Below are positions 31,908 to 42,894 of a stretch of 64,000 bases of DNA, piece by piece. Under the pieces are notes generated by a model. The model ran no database searches, was not told the DNA's origin, and worked only from the letters and a program-made list of their open reading frames with translations. The stretch is from Megalopta genalis (taxonomy: Eukaryota; Arthropoda; Insecta; Hymenoptera; Halictidae), in contig NW_027476169.1 of the NCBI RefSeq assembly GCF_051020955.1, forward strand, positions 124,001-188,000. The letters are read 5' to 3'. The position numbers and the translations under genes are program-made. How positions within the stretch are numbered: position 1 is the first letter of the stretch; each line of letters starts with the position of its first letter.

Positions 31908-31912
31908 TCTCG
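30991..31912 (+). repeat. CT mega-block, CGCGAGATTC and TTGATTCTCC words
   Basis: About 900 bp. The first half uses TTGCAAGATTC and CGCGAGATTC; the second half uses TTGATTCTCCTTTT and CGATTCTCCATTT. The word change within one block suggests sequential local expansions. Frames up to 289 codons are Ser-Leu artefacts. Confidence 0.95.
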
Positions 31913-32399
31913 CGCGCGCACTCCGGCCAGGAAGAGAGATAAATCCACGGACAGTTCTTCCATTCTGACCCCGGGACTCTACTTAAAGAGCACCTTATGC
32001 ACTCGACACCGTCGAGGAGAGAGAGTTCACGGTTTTACGCGGCGGCGCGCGGGTCAGTTTATGGCGAAAGAATTATTTTATTACCCACGAGAACCACGCG
32101 ATCCCTCTGCACGTCCGCCTAAGAAATGTTTCTGCGGTCAGATCGCTCGACGCGATACGCAACCATTTTTGTCGCGAAACAGATTCTGAGCTACGTGGTC
32201 TTGCACGTGCGCTCGCGGCGGACTCGGAGAAAGAGAGCCTCCCCCCACCCCCGGCACCAGTCTCGACAATCACCTCTCCCCATTTTTGTCCTACTACACT
32301 TTTACCGTCGACGGTCCGTTCCGTGCTTCCGGATTTTCCACGCTGTTCGAGTCCACGCTCCTCCGTGACACGCAACAGATGGAAAATATTGGTAGTTGG
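31913..32399. other. unannotated sequence
   Basis: CpG-rich, no recognisable gene. Confidence 0.4.
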
Positions 32400-32910
32400 A
32401 CGAGTTTGTAAGTCAATTACTTCGTTAAATTACATTAAAATTCAATTACGGTATTAAATTGCATTGAAATTCAATTATGTAGTTGCATTACATTGTAATT
32501 CAATTACGCAATTCAATTACATTGGATTTGAATTACATAGTAATTCAATTGCATCCAAATTCAATTATATTGGATTTGAATTATATAGTAATTCAATTAC
32601 ATCGAAATTCAATTACTTAATTCAATTACATTGGATTTGAATTACATAGCAATTCAATTACATCGAAATTCAATTGCTTAATTCAATTATATCGAAATAC
32701 AATTACTTAATTCAATTACATCGAAATACAATTACTTAATTCAATTACATCGGAATTCAATTACTCAATTCAATTACGTTGAAATTCAATTATGTAATTC
32801 AATTACGTAATTACATTACATTGTATTTGAATTACATTCTAATTCAATTACATTGTACCTCAATTAATTAATTCAAATACAATATAATTGAACTACAATG
32901 TAATTGAAAT
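32400..32910 (+). repeat. minisatellite of AATTCAATTACAT units
   Basis: AATTCAATTACATYG and GGATTTGAATTACATAGT units repeat throughout. A longer period of about 60-70 bp is visible at 32510-32680. Confidence 0.9.
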
Positions 32911-33184
32911 CCGAATAGTTTCCATATTTCTAGCACTCGCAACAACGAGCCTAAGGTGGTTTCGCAAGGGTTACTTTAAAGCGCTATAACTTTGGCAAAA
33001 AAAATCGCAAGCATATTCCCTTTTTTTTAACTTAAAGAGAAAGAATCGCACTTCGATCGACCGTAAACGTCATCGCCGTACAAAATTTTACGAAGTCCGT
33101 GCATTTCGTCAAACTTCCCACTTTTTAATCCGACAAACATGGCCTCGAATTTAAAAAATCACAACAACGAAGATGCATCGAACT
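32911..33184. other. AT-rich sequence leading into repeat E
   Basis: Contains ACTTTGGCAAAAAAAATCGC and similar A-rich words. It may be part of the same element as the E segment, but only 33185-33330 has a second copy in this window. Confidence 0.35.
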
Positions 33185-33330
33185 AAAAACCTAAAAATAC
33201 TGTCTCAAAGTAGAGATTTCAAGCTTCAATTCAAAAGAAACATCATCATCCTACCATGATTGTTCACGAAGTTATCGTCGTTCAAAGTTGTCCAATTTTC
33301 ATCGAAAATTTTTCTACAATTTTTCCGATA
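33185..33330 (+). mobile_element. dispersed element E, copy 1
   Basis: Matches 58829-58992 in inverted orientation: shared AGAGATTTCAAGC, ATCATCATC, GAAGTTATCGTC, TCAAAGTTG and AATTTTCATC in the same order. The copies are moderately diverged. Probably a fragment of a DNA transposon. Confidence 0.65.
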
Positions 33331-33604
33331 ATTTCTATTACTTGTTACAGATGCTTTCGGGCCCATGATGCACGGCGATGATCGCGGTCGCTTTCGATCG
33401 ACGACCAGGCTGAAGAAAGGCCGCCAGGTGGGCCCGAATAAAAGGCAGCTCGCTGGGAGCGTCTGTGCGCGCTATAGCTGCCACACAATGTGGCTCTCGG
33501 CATTGAGTATTATATACGTAATTTACGAAGGTTATTTACTATACAATTAGATATCCCGCGTCACGTATTACGCGCGGATAGAAAGAGAGACTTCTCTTCC
33601 CCCG
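33331..33604. other. unannotated sequence
   Basis: A 61-codon frame at 33365-33550 has no recognisable domain. No gene called. Confidence 0.35.
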
Positions 33605-33643
<39 letters not shown>

Positions 33644-33816
33644 GATAGCACTCCCTCTCTCTTGAGATTCTCTCTCTCCCTCTCTCTTGAGATTCTCCCT
33701 CTCAAGATTTCCTCTCTCTCCCTCTCTCCCTCTCTCTCTCTCTCTTGAGATTCTCTCGAGATTTCCTCTCTCTCTCTTTCGCTCTGTCTCTCTCGAGAGA
33801 TATTCTCTCTTAAGAT

Positions 33817-33849
<33 letters not shown>

Positions 33850-34376
33850 TGAGATTCTCTCTCGAGATTTCCTCTCTCTCTCTTGAGATTTCCTCTCTCT
33901 CTCTTTCGCTCTCTCTCGAGAGAGATTTTCTCTCTCTCTCTCTCTCTCTCTTGAGATTCTCCCTCTCAAGATTTCCTCTCTCTCCCTCTCTCTCTCTTGA
34001 GATTCTCTCTCTCTTTCGCTCTCTCTCTCTCTCTTTCGCTCTCTCTCTCTCTCTCTCGAGATTTTCTCTCTCTCTCTCTCTTGAGATTCTCCCTCTCTCT
34101 CTCAAGATTTCCTCTCTCTCCCTCTCTCTCTCTCTTGAGATTCTCTCTCTCGAGATTTCCTTTCTCTCTCTTTCGCTCTCTCCCTCTCGATTCTCTCTCT
34201 CTCTCTCTCTTGAGATTCTCTCGAGATTTCCTCTCTCTCTCTTGAGATTTCCTCTCTCTCTCTTTCGCTCTCTCTCGAGAGAGATTTTCTCTCTCTCTCT
34301 CTCTCTCTCTCTCTTGAGATTCTCTCTCTCGAGATTTCCTCTCTGTCTCTCTCTCTTTCTCTCTCTCTCGCTCGCT
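33605..34376 (+). repeat. CT mega-block, TTGAGATTC dialect
   Basis: About 770 bp punctuated by TTGAGATTC, CTCAAGATTTCC, CGAGATTTCC and TCTCGAGAGAGATTTTC. A longer unit containing TTTCGCTCTCTCTCGAGAGA occurs near 33905 and 34262. Confidence 0.95.
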
Positions 34377-34997
34377 ATCGCATGATAATGGCCACCCGGT
34401 GCTCGCGCGAGCGCAGCGTCCCGCGTCAGCCGCGAGAACGGAGCACGGAGAAATCCTTCAGTTTTTCTATGCCGGGGCCCCGGCCTAGGCATAATATACG
34501 ATACGCGCACGGTGTAACGAGGTATGTAATGGGTAATAATGCGTAATGATATAATGCTTAGATTCCGCGCCGCGCGTCCGCTATAACAAACATTGTTAGC
34601 CGGGGATGCTGGGCCGGCCGTAAAACGGTCCCCGGTTCCTTCCCCGCGATTCCTTCCGCGGCGGGGAGGAGGGGAAATACAACGGGGCCCCGACGATGAT
34701 ACGCTCCTGCCGTAATATACGCCCGGCGGAACACGGAATAAAAAGGATGGGCCGACCCACCGGCGATCTCTAATTCGCCGTAGAAATAGGCGCCGCGATT
34801 CGTCGCGTTACGCACACGGCCGCCATCTTTTCTCTACACTAGTTGTTAAATCCTGCCTGGATTATGCCAGCCGGCTTTATGGTTGCCCGCCGAAGTGCCC
34901 TCGAATTACGACGATTGTTCTTTTTTATTTATTTATTTATTTATTTTTTGAGGTACAGTAAATTCGCTCAAAGATTACTTTCAAATACTCTCGAGCG
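34377..34997. other. unannotated sequence
   Basis: CpG-rich to 34850 (CCGGGGCCCCGGCC palindrome at 34473-34486), then AT-rich with (ATTT)n at 34925-34945. No gene. Confidence 0.4.
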
Positions 34998-35134
34998 TTT
35001 GTATTACTGCGGTTTCTCGATGAAAGTGTCTTTTACGCCAATGGATTGACAACTGAAGCTATAACTATTATTCTTTAACTGGAATATTTACTTTTCTTAA
35101 AATATTGCAATTTAAATAAACCGTACGTGTGCAG
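34998..35134 (+). mobile_element. family A fragment, copy 4
   Basis: GTATTACTGCGG, TTTCTCGATGA, TACGCCAATGGATTGACAAC, CTATTATTCTT and ATATTTACTTTTC follow the order of the left end of 1472-2340, with a gap of about 20 bp. It stops where family B copy 4 starts. Confidence 0.7.
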
Positions 35135-35482
35135 ATACAGGGTGTGCCAAAAGTATTGTTCAAGAGAGAAATGATGGATTCCTGAGGTGATTTGAAGCAA
35201 CTTTTTCCTTTACAGAAATGTTCTCCGAGGCATCGTTATCGAGTTATTAGCGAAAAACCAGTGACCAATGAGAGGCGAGCTCGGCGAGGCGGCCGCGCCA
35301 ATCAGCGGCACTAGGCTTCGGCCGCCGGTTGGCTCGGCCGCTCGCTGGCTCGGCGGCTCGGTGGCTCGGCCGCCGGTTGGCTCGGCGGCTCGGCGGCTCG
35401 ACCGCTGATTGGCTCGGCCGCCTCGCGCCAGCCGAGCGCTCGCCTGTCATTTCGTTAATAACTCGCAAATCGAAGCCGCGGA
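35135..35482. mobile_element. family B fold-back element, copy 4 (right end lost)
   Basis: Starts ATACAGGGTGTGCC. The left arm is present. The core is enlarged by about six GGCTCGGCNGCTCG units (35330-35420). The right arm breaks off after CGTTAATAACTCGCAAAT. CCAAT motifs GACCAATGAGAGGCGAG and GCCAATCAGCGG are present. Confidence 0.85.
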
Positions 35483-36470
35483 TTGCAATTGAATAAAATC
35501 TAACATTTCATATATATTTAATCTTCTAGAAATGAATCTTATAATAAAATAATATTGATAATATTGATTATTAATATTAATAATATTGCGCGTTTAATAT
35601 CGATGATATACGACATGCTTATCCACGCTTAACCTAACGGATCGAAGTTCCACGCCGAATCGATTCGAACGCGTATCAAAGTTAATGCCGCCGAAGATTT
35701 TTTACGCGCCGTCGTATCGCCTCATTCTCGATTCATTAATCTTCCGCGATACGGAGTCACCAGATGACAAAGTGTTAAGAGGAAGCTTAAAGTTCTGAAT
35801 CATCGGGTATTCCGTTATCAAGATACCGTGTCCCGATAACGCAATAATTCATTACCACGATGAACGCGATAATACCGTTCTTTGTCCTAGCTCTCTATCT
35901 TCTCGAGCCACGGTGTCGATCCGCGTCGTCCCGCTCAACGAACGAACGAACGAACGAACAGCTATACATATAGCTATCCGTGATCATCGTGCTCTTTAAA
36001 GAGCCGCGAAAAATCTAGTCGCAAGACGAGGCAAACACCATCCACCGTGGGCAAACACGGCGCGATTCTTATCGTACGCGTGCTCTGTGGAGATACACTT
36101 GGGGGGAAAAAGAAATTTCTCGAACATGCCGACCCTATTCCACTGACCCACTATCCTTTCAAACATAATTCCGCGCATAGGCGAAGTACATGCATATATA
36201 TAACCTAGGAGCCTCTTCGAGAGAACGTCAAACACTTTATTCAGAAAAAGGTTTGAAACGAGAAACGCGAATTGCTATCATGAATCTCCTACGACCTATT
36301 TCTCCTTTTGCAAGCAATGTGTTAACATCGCAGGCACAACCTCTGTGTAAACAGACGGAAAAGGTCCGTATTCGTTATTTTTGTGATCTTTAATAATGGT
36401 CCGCAATCTTAAATAATAATCTCTCGAATGTTTTGATAATAACGTCTAGTGGATCTAAATGTGTATGTTA
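35483..36470. other. unannotated sequence
   Basis: AT-rich with ATTGATAATATTGATTATTA words to 35600, then mixed composition. (GAAC)n at 35938-35958. No gene recognised. Confidence 0.4.
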
Positions 36471-36795
36471 AGGTTATTTTATTATTATTTTTATATTATT
36501 TTATATTATATTACATTATCTTATTTTAATTATATTTTATTTCATTTTATTTTAATTATATTTTATTTTATTTTATTTTAATTATATTTTATTTCATTTC
36601 ATTTTATTTTATTTTAATTATATTTCATTTCATTTCATTTTATTTTGTTTTAATTATATTTTATTTCATTTCATTTTATTTTATTTTAATTATATTTTAT
36701 TTCATTTTATTTTATTTTATTTTATTTTATTTTATTTTATTTCATTTTATTTTATTTCATTTTATTTCATTTTATTTTATTTTATTTTATTTTAA
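36471..36795 (+). repeat. (TTTTA)n array with TTTCA and AATTA variants
   Basis: TTTTATTTTATTTTAATTAT units recur with a longer period of about 50-60 bp, ending in purer (TTTTA)n and TTTCA runs. The complementary motif makes up 37318-37866 beyond element D. Confidence 0.92.
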
Positions 36796-37137
36796 TACAG
36801 GGTGAAACAACCGGGGGAGGGGGGGGGGAGTGATTCTACGTGCAAAGATAAGTCGAAAAGAAAGAATACGATTCCGTCGTTTAAGGCTCCGTTTTCAAGA
36901 AAACTTAAATCGCGAAAATGATACTATCGAATAGGAATTACATATGTGGCGCGTCTGGCCATGACATGCCAATTCTACTTCTCGTCGCGCTACAAGCCGC
37001 GCGAACTTGCCCGCCTCTTTCAACTCAGTTTAACTCTTGACATAACCTCGGCCTTAAATGGAAAAATGTTATACTTTTTCTCGACTTATTTTTGCACGTG
37101 GTACTATTGTACCATCAGTTAATGACCACCCGGTATA
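36796..37137. mobile_element. family D inverted-repeat element, copy 1
   Basis: Left end TACAGGGTGAAACAACCGGG plus a G run; right end CCACCCGGTATA, which reads TATACCGGGTGG on the other strand. Subterminal arms also pair: CTACGTGCAAAGATAAGTCG against CGACTTATTTTTGCACGTGG. A related left end lies at 51684. No coding capacity. MITE-like. Confidence 0.7.
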
Positions 37138-37317
37138 TAAAATTCTCTATTAGGAAACTGTGGACTTCTAATCTGTGACACCAATGATTTCTTATCTTGA
37201 CGGTTGACATTGTACTCATTGAAAATGATACATGCCTCAGAACAATAGTTCTGTTGACGCATTGTCTAACGGCGATAATTTTATAATTTACAGTTGAAGA
37301 TTTCTTAATATGAACTT
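37138..37317. other. unannotated sequence
   Basis: Short interval between element D and the TAAAA array. No feature seen. Confidence 0.5.
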
Positions 37318-37866
37318 TATTGTACAACACATGCCATACAATGAAATAGATAAAATAAAATAGAACAAAATAAGATAAGTAGAACAAAATAAAATAGAAT
37401 AAAATAAAATAAAATAGAACAAAATAAAACAGAATGAAATAAAACAAAATAAAATAAAACAGAATAAAATAAAATAAAATAGAACAAAATAAAACAGAAT
37501 GAAATAAAACAAAATAAAATAAAACAGAATAAAATAAAATAAAATAGAACGAAATAAAACAGAATGAAATAAAATAAAATAGAATAAAATAAAATAAAAT
37601 AGAACAAAATAAAACAGAATGAAATAAAATAAAACAGAATAAAATAAAATAAAATAGAACAAAATAAAACAGAATGAAATAAAATAAAACAGAATAAAAT
37701 AAAATAAAATAGAACAAAGTAAAACAGAATGAAATAAAACAAAATAAAATAAAACAGAATAAAATAAAATAAAATAGAATAAAATAAAACAGAATGAAAT
37801 AAAACAAAATAAAATAAAACAGAATAAAATAAAATAGAACAAAATAAGACAGAATGAAATAAAACA
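37318..37866 (-). repeat. (TAAAA)n array with 55-66 bp higher-order unit
   Basis: AAAATAGAACAAAATAAAAC + AGAATGAAAT marks each higher-order unit. The AGAATGAAAT word recurs at intervals of about 55 or 65 bp. The 230-codon Phe-Ile-Leu frame on the minus strand is a repeat translation, despite its resemblance to a membrane protein. Confidence 0.95.
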
Positions 37867-38336
37867 GCGTTCGAAAATTAATAGGCTTTTAATAGGCTTA
37901 ATAACCTCTTGTACGATCGAGTTATACGTCGTTTTAACAAATCGTAAAGTAACTTCACCACTAAAAATCGTGCATTTCGCGTGTAACCGGCATGCGTACC
38001 TCGATCAATTCGAAACAGTTTGCGACGCGTGCTCGGACGTCCCGCGCGTCCGCAACAAAAGAATGCGATATTTGACGGGCCCGTCGACAATGCAGTTCGT
38101 TCACCGGTTTGAAAAGTTTCGCAGGCACACCCGGCCGCGGCGCACACGTGGTTGCGCAACGCGACACAAACCCGCGGCCAAAACCTTCCGCGGCGTAACA
38201 TTGACTTTTTCAAGTGTAATTGGCCAGCTCGCGCTCCGATTACTAATCGACGCCGCGGTGAACGTGACACACATTCGATTTTAACCTCGGCGAGCCGGCG
38301 TTGCTCGCGCGTTCGCGTGCACACACCGGGCCATTG

Positions 38337-38338
<2 letters not shown>
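37867..38338. other. unannotated sequence
   Basis: Mixed to CpG-rich. The 209-codon minus frame spanning 37878-38507 crosses a (GA)n run and has no recognisable domain, so I do not call it coding. Confidence 0.4.

Positions 38339-38370
<32 letters not shown>
38339..38370 (-). repeat. (GA)n microsatellite
   Basis: Pure GA run of about 30 bp. Confidence 0.95.
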
Positions 38371-38373
<3 letters not shown>

Positions 38374-38527
38374 CGGACGAAGGGGAGAGCGACAGAATTT
38401 TCAGCGTACAGCGCACGGGGTACGGGCGTTATTCGAATTCCTTCGGATAGATATTTCACTGGAATAATTGTTCGAACGAATTCTCTTTCGTCGGATATCT
38501 TATGCAAGCGATAATCGAGTTAATTAA
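38371..38527. other. unannotated sequence
   Basis: No feature seen. Confidence 0.5.
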
Positions 38528-38950
38528 GTGGTAATTCTCAGCGCAGGAAATTCTCAGGATATTCGAAACTCTCAGCGCAGGAAATTCTCAGGATATTCGA
38601 ACTCTCAGCGCAGAAAATTCTCAGCATTCAAATTTCTCAGCGCAAAAAGTCCTCAGCATTTGAAACTCTCAGCGCCGAAAATTCTCAGCATTCAAGTCTC
38701 TCAGCACCGAAAATTCTCAGCATTCGAAACTCTCAGCGCAGAAAATTCTCAGGATATTCGAAACTCTCGGGATTCGAACTCTCGGCACAGGAAATTCTCA
38801 GCATTCAAATTTCTCAGCGCAAAAAATCCTCAGCATTTGATACTCTCAGCAAAGAAAATTCTAGGATTCGAAACTCTCAGCACCAAAAATTCTCAGCATT
38901 CGATATTCTCAGCACAGGAAATTCTCAGCATTCGAGACTCTCAGCGCATT
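38528..38950 (+). repeat. CTCAGCGCAGAAAATT minisatellite
   Basis: Units of roughly 20-25 bp: AACTCTCAGCGCAGAAAATT and CTCAGCATTCGAA, alternating. The same words build the separate array at 42895-43530. The open frame over it (Lys-Phe-Ser-Ala repeats) is not treated as a gene, since its phase breaks at unit-length changes. Confidence 0.9.
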
Positions 38951-38996
38951 GGCCACTCAAAGCCTCGAGTGATCTCATCGAATAAAAGCGAACAGA

Positions 38997-39062
38997 GCGA
39001 GAGAGAGAGAGAGAGAGAGAGAAAAGAGAGATAGTGAGAGAGAGGGAGAGAGAGTGTGTGTA

Positions 39063-39093
<31 letters not shown>

Positions 39094-39482
39094 ATGAAAT
39101 CGAGAGATCAATCGAGAAAGAGAAAGAGAGAGAGAATGAAATCGAGATAGCAATCAAGAGAGAGAGAGAGAGAGAGAGTGGATGAAATCGTGAGATCAAT
39201 CGAGAAAGAGAGAGTGAGAGAGAGAATGAAATCGAGAGAGCAATCCGAGGGAGAGAGAATCTCAAGAGAGAGAATCCCAAGAGAGAGAGAGAATCTCAAG
39301 AGAGAGGGAGAGAATGAAATCGAAAGAGAGAGAGAGACCGAGAGCGAAAGAGAGAGAGAGAGAGAGAGAGAATGAAATCGAGAGAGAGAGAGAGAGAGAA
39401 TGAAATCGAGAGAGAGAGAGAGAGAGAATGAAATCGAGAGAGAGAGAGAGAGAGAATGAAATCGAGAGAGAGAGAGAAGAAA
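38997..39482 (-). repeat. GA block, GATTTCATTC dialect
   Basis: (GA)n punctuated by GAATGAAATCGAGAGAG, almost regular at about 35 bp in 39365-39470, plus GAATCTCAAGAGAG at 39260-39300 and AATCAAGAGAG/AATCGAGAAAG words. The complement of the main word is the punctuation at 54195-54425. Confidence 0.94.
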
Positions 39483-40085
39483 AGCTGACTGGAAAATCGT
39501 GGCCGTTGCCCGGCAACTTGAAATTGCCGGCATTCGAGGAAAAGGTTCCCGCGTTGCGTTGCGTTGCGGCCGACAGGCTTTTTCCTCGACGCTACAACGA
39601 CTATTAAGGTCACTACCGCTCTGGCCGGCTTTTTAGTGCCGTCTTCTTCGGAAATTCAATCGAACCTGGCCGTGTCTATTACTCGTTACAATCATAATGG
39701 CCGCGGGGCCCCCGCGGGGCGAACAGGCTCAACAACTTTCCTTCTGATGATCTTTTTTCATGCGATCGTGCTTAGGAAAGTCGGTGTTATTGTTACGCAA
39801 CGAGCTGATAGGAGAGGCCTCGATCGTTTCGCAGAGTTTAATTGGATCCAGATGCTCGGAAACTGCTATCTCCTTTCCGTCTCTATCCGGGACTGCGCTC
39901 ATATTTTGTTTCGTATTTTACGCCTGGGAAGCATCATTGTGCCAGCCAGTTACCGATAATTGTTGCACACGCTTGCTACGGATTAAAGATTATAACATCT
40001 TATTGTCGGACCACCGATATTTATGCGAAATAAAAATTGTCTGCGTCGATGGCAAGACGTTGGAGCCAATTGCGACATTTTTCCT
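39483..40085. other. unannotated sequence
   Basis: Mixed composition, containing GGCCGCGGGGCCCCCGCGG-like palindromic DNA at 39700-39718. The open frames at 39564-40125 overlap one another and lack domains. No gene supported. Confidence 0.35.
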
Positions 40086-40376
40086 TCCTTTGTTATTATA
40101 TATTTATATATATTTAATTATTTAATTATTTGTAATAATAATAATAATAATATTATATTATTTTATTTGTATTATTATCATATTATTATTATTATTATAT
40201 TAATAATAATAATAATAATAATAATATGATAATAATACAAATAAAATAATATAATATATATATATATTATATTATTTTATTTTATTTGTATTATTATTAT
40301 ATTATTATATATATTATATATGTAATATAAATAAATAATAATATAATAATAATACAAATAAAATAATATAATATAA

Positions 40377-40433
<57 letters not shown>

Positions 40434-40440
40434 CTTAAAA
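40086..40440. repeat. AAT/ATT repeat containing large hairpins
   Basis: 40154-40253 is an inverted repeat: TATATTATTTTATTTGTATT at the left faces AATACAAATAAAATAATATA at the right, with complementary ATT/AAT runs between. A second similar hairpin follows at about 40265-40375. It ends in (AAT)n at 40386-40432. Confidence 0.9.
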
Positions 40441-41130
40441 TTATGAAGACTATTTCCTTATATTTTCAGTCCAACAAGTCACATGTTAATTACTTTATCA
40501 TCTTTAATAATATGATTAACATTTATATTCCACGGTTGATTAATAAATACAAATCATACATTCGCACATCTATTATTACATTCGCACGCCTTTCGCTGTA
40601 AATGCATAAAATCTCGCGAACCGATAATTAATACAAATTAATTGATACAACATTGTCCTTTTTGTTCCTACGAAAGCACACGCACGATTCATACCTTTTT
40701 ATACCATCTTGCCTCTATGGTAAATCACGGTGCAATCGCGGTGTCTACACTTAACAGTGTTCAGATTCCCGAAGAATCGATCGATTTAATCGTTTCGCGT
40801 ATATAACATACATATTAAGTACGAAACACGGCTCGATCGCCCCTGTAAGCTACGGACATCAAGCCGAAACTGATACTCGCGTTCACGCGAAGCTGATTTC
40901 TAATGGCGATGGGTCTGCGAGTTATTCGCAGAAAGTGGACGGGGATCGATCGATCGATCGATCGATGGGCCGTGATAATCTATACGGTAAAGTATCGTCC
41001 TCGTAAAAAAAGAAAAGAAAAGAAAGATCGGAAAGTTCGAAGAAAGTCGTATCTCGTTAAAGACTCTATACTGAAAGGTCAGCGGAGATTAATTAATTGC
41101 TACGACGTTAGTTGCTTGTCGACGAAACGA
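40441..41130. other. unannotated sequence
   Basis: AT-rich to mixed. (ATCG)n at 40946-40965. No gene recognised. Confidence 0.4.
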
Positions 41131-41815
41131 AATTAAAATGATTAGTTATTAATATTGATAATAATAACGATGTTATTATTGATTATTTGAATAATTGTAT
41201 ATGTATCATAGATATAAAATAAATAAATAAATACATAGAAAATTAATTAGATAATTAATTATGATGATATCAATATTAATATTAATGATATAGTTAATAA
41301 TAATGACATTAATATTAATGAATAATCAATTATTAATTGTTAACATTATTATTAATAATATTAATAATAATATCGTTATTATTAACTATATTAATAATAA
41401 TATCATTATTATTAACTATATTAATAATAATATCGTTATTATCAACTATTATCAACTTTTATAATCAATTCAATTTTATTATCAACTATTATAAATTATT
41501 ATCAACATTAATAATAATATAATTATTATCAACTATATTAATAATAATAACATTAATATCGTTGTTATCAATTATATTAATAATAATAACATTAATATCA
41601 TTGTTATCAATTATATTAATAATAATAACATTAATATCATTATTATTAACTATATTAATATTATTAATTGCATTATATATAAATAATATTAATTACACTA
41701 TATTAATATCATTAATATAGTTAATAATAATGATATTATTAATAATATTAATAATAAAAAATTACTAATAAATGTTAGTAATAATAAATGTTGGTAATTA
41801 ATAATTTATTATACC
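41131..41815. repeat. AT-rich repeat, about 30-bp unit
   Basis: ATTAATAATAATATCRTTAT + TATTAACTAT units repeat from about 41345, with variants ATTAATATCGTTGTTATCAA at 41550-41650. It is internally self-complementary. Confidence 0.88.
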
Positions 41816-42607
41816 AGTCATTGTCCACTAAACTAAACGCTCTGACGTCCCAAAGAAATCAATAATTATAAAAAAATAAATATTAAAAAGAAAGTAAACA
41901 ATAAATTATGCAAAATTTATTCCATTTTAGACGGTGCAAAGGTGTACTTTCTGCCGGCAACTGCGCCGTCTCGCGTTCACTTTCGAGCATCGCCATTCTC
42001 TGTCGCCGAACCTAACCGCGCGCGCGCGCGCGCGTGCTGTCTAATACATGCAACAATCATAATACAAAGTCTGAAACACAATTTTTCAAAACCGATAACG
42101 TCTGCGGAACGACGACGCGAGAGAAGCACAGCGGGGCGGATATAGCGGGTAGCCGTTAAGAATCCGGATTTGCAAACCAGTCTACCCGGGGTCCGGCAGC
42201 AGGCCGTGGTATTAACAGTTAATAATAGCAACGCATAATTGCGATATGTTCTAATATCGGAAGGGACGGCAAAAAATTCGCGCCGGCTGGAATACACGTC
42301 GGGCATCGTGTTTGAGCCGATTACACCGGGTACGATATAGCCGCGGCCATGCGGCCGTGCGGCGCATCGGCCGCACAAAAATACGGTCCGCCACGAAACA
42401 CCTATAACAATCAACTTCTTTTTAATTGATACCGAGAAGCTCGCAATTATCCCTACGGAATAGGCGGAACACGATCGGATAGGGCCCATAGGGACGGATA
42501 ATCGGTCATGTAGGTTCGATTACGAGAAGTTAAACTGTTTCCTTATTTCGTGCATCGGAATCTTCTTCCTTTACGAGCGTCCGGTGGAAACGAGCACGAG
42601 CGCCCTC
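41816..42607. other. unannotated sequence
   Basis: Mixed; an alternating CG tract at 42017-42033. The 170-codon minus frame (41977-42489) has ordinary composition but no domain I recognise, and it crosses the CG tract. No gene called. Confidence 0.35.
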
Positions 42608-42782
42608 TATCAGACGCGCAGAAGATTTATTATTATTATAATAATATATAAATATAATGTTATTAATATATAGATATATATAAATATATATATAAATATA
42701 TATATATATATATTTATATATATCTATATATTAATAACATTATATTTATATATTATTATAATAATAATAAATCTTCTGCGCG

Positions 42783-42789
<7 letters not shown>
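42608..42789. repeat. 182-bp near-perfect palindrome
   Basis: The left arm TATCAGACGCGCAGAAGATT... is matched base for base by the right arm ...AATCTTCTGCGCGTCTGATA. The arms are complementary for about 85 bp, and the mismatches I find lie in the AT centre near 42698. The outer ~15 bp are GC-rich and unique; the inner part is ATT/AT-rich. Confidence 0.93.
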
Positions 42790-42831
<42 letters not shown>

Positions 42832-42894
42832 ACATATTATTTGCGCGCAGAAGAAACGCGCTCTATCACGGCGAGTGGCGAGTGGCGTGATCTA
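42790..42894. repeat. (TA)n and echo of palindrome arm
   Basis: A (TA)n run to about 42828 is followed by TTGCGCGCAGAAGAAACGCG and CTCTATCACGGCG. These echo the CGCGCAGAAGA and CTCTATCAGACG words that begin the palindrome. Confidence 0.7.

Noticed and set aside
37115..37842. Phe-Ile-Leu-Tyr-rich frame resembling a multi-pass membrane protein
   Set aside because: It is the complement of a (TAAAA)n array; all three frames of that strand look alike.
38528..39034. 168-codon frame with Lys-Phe-Ser-Ala repeats
   Set aside because: It follows the CTCAGC minisatellite, runs straight into a GA block and has no signal peptide or domain.
41977..42489. 170-codon minus frame as a gene
   Set aside because: No domain recognised, it crosses an alternating CG tract, and competing frames overlap it.
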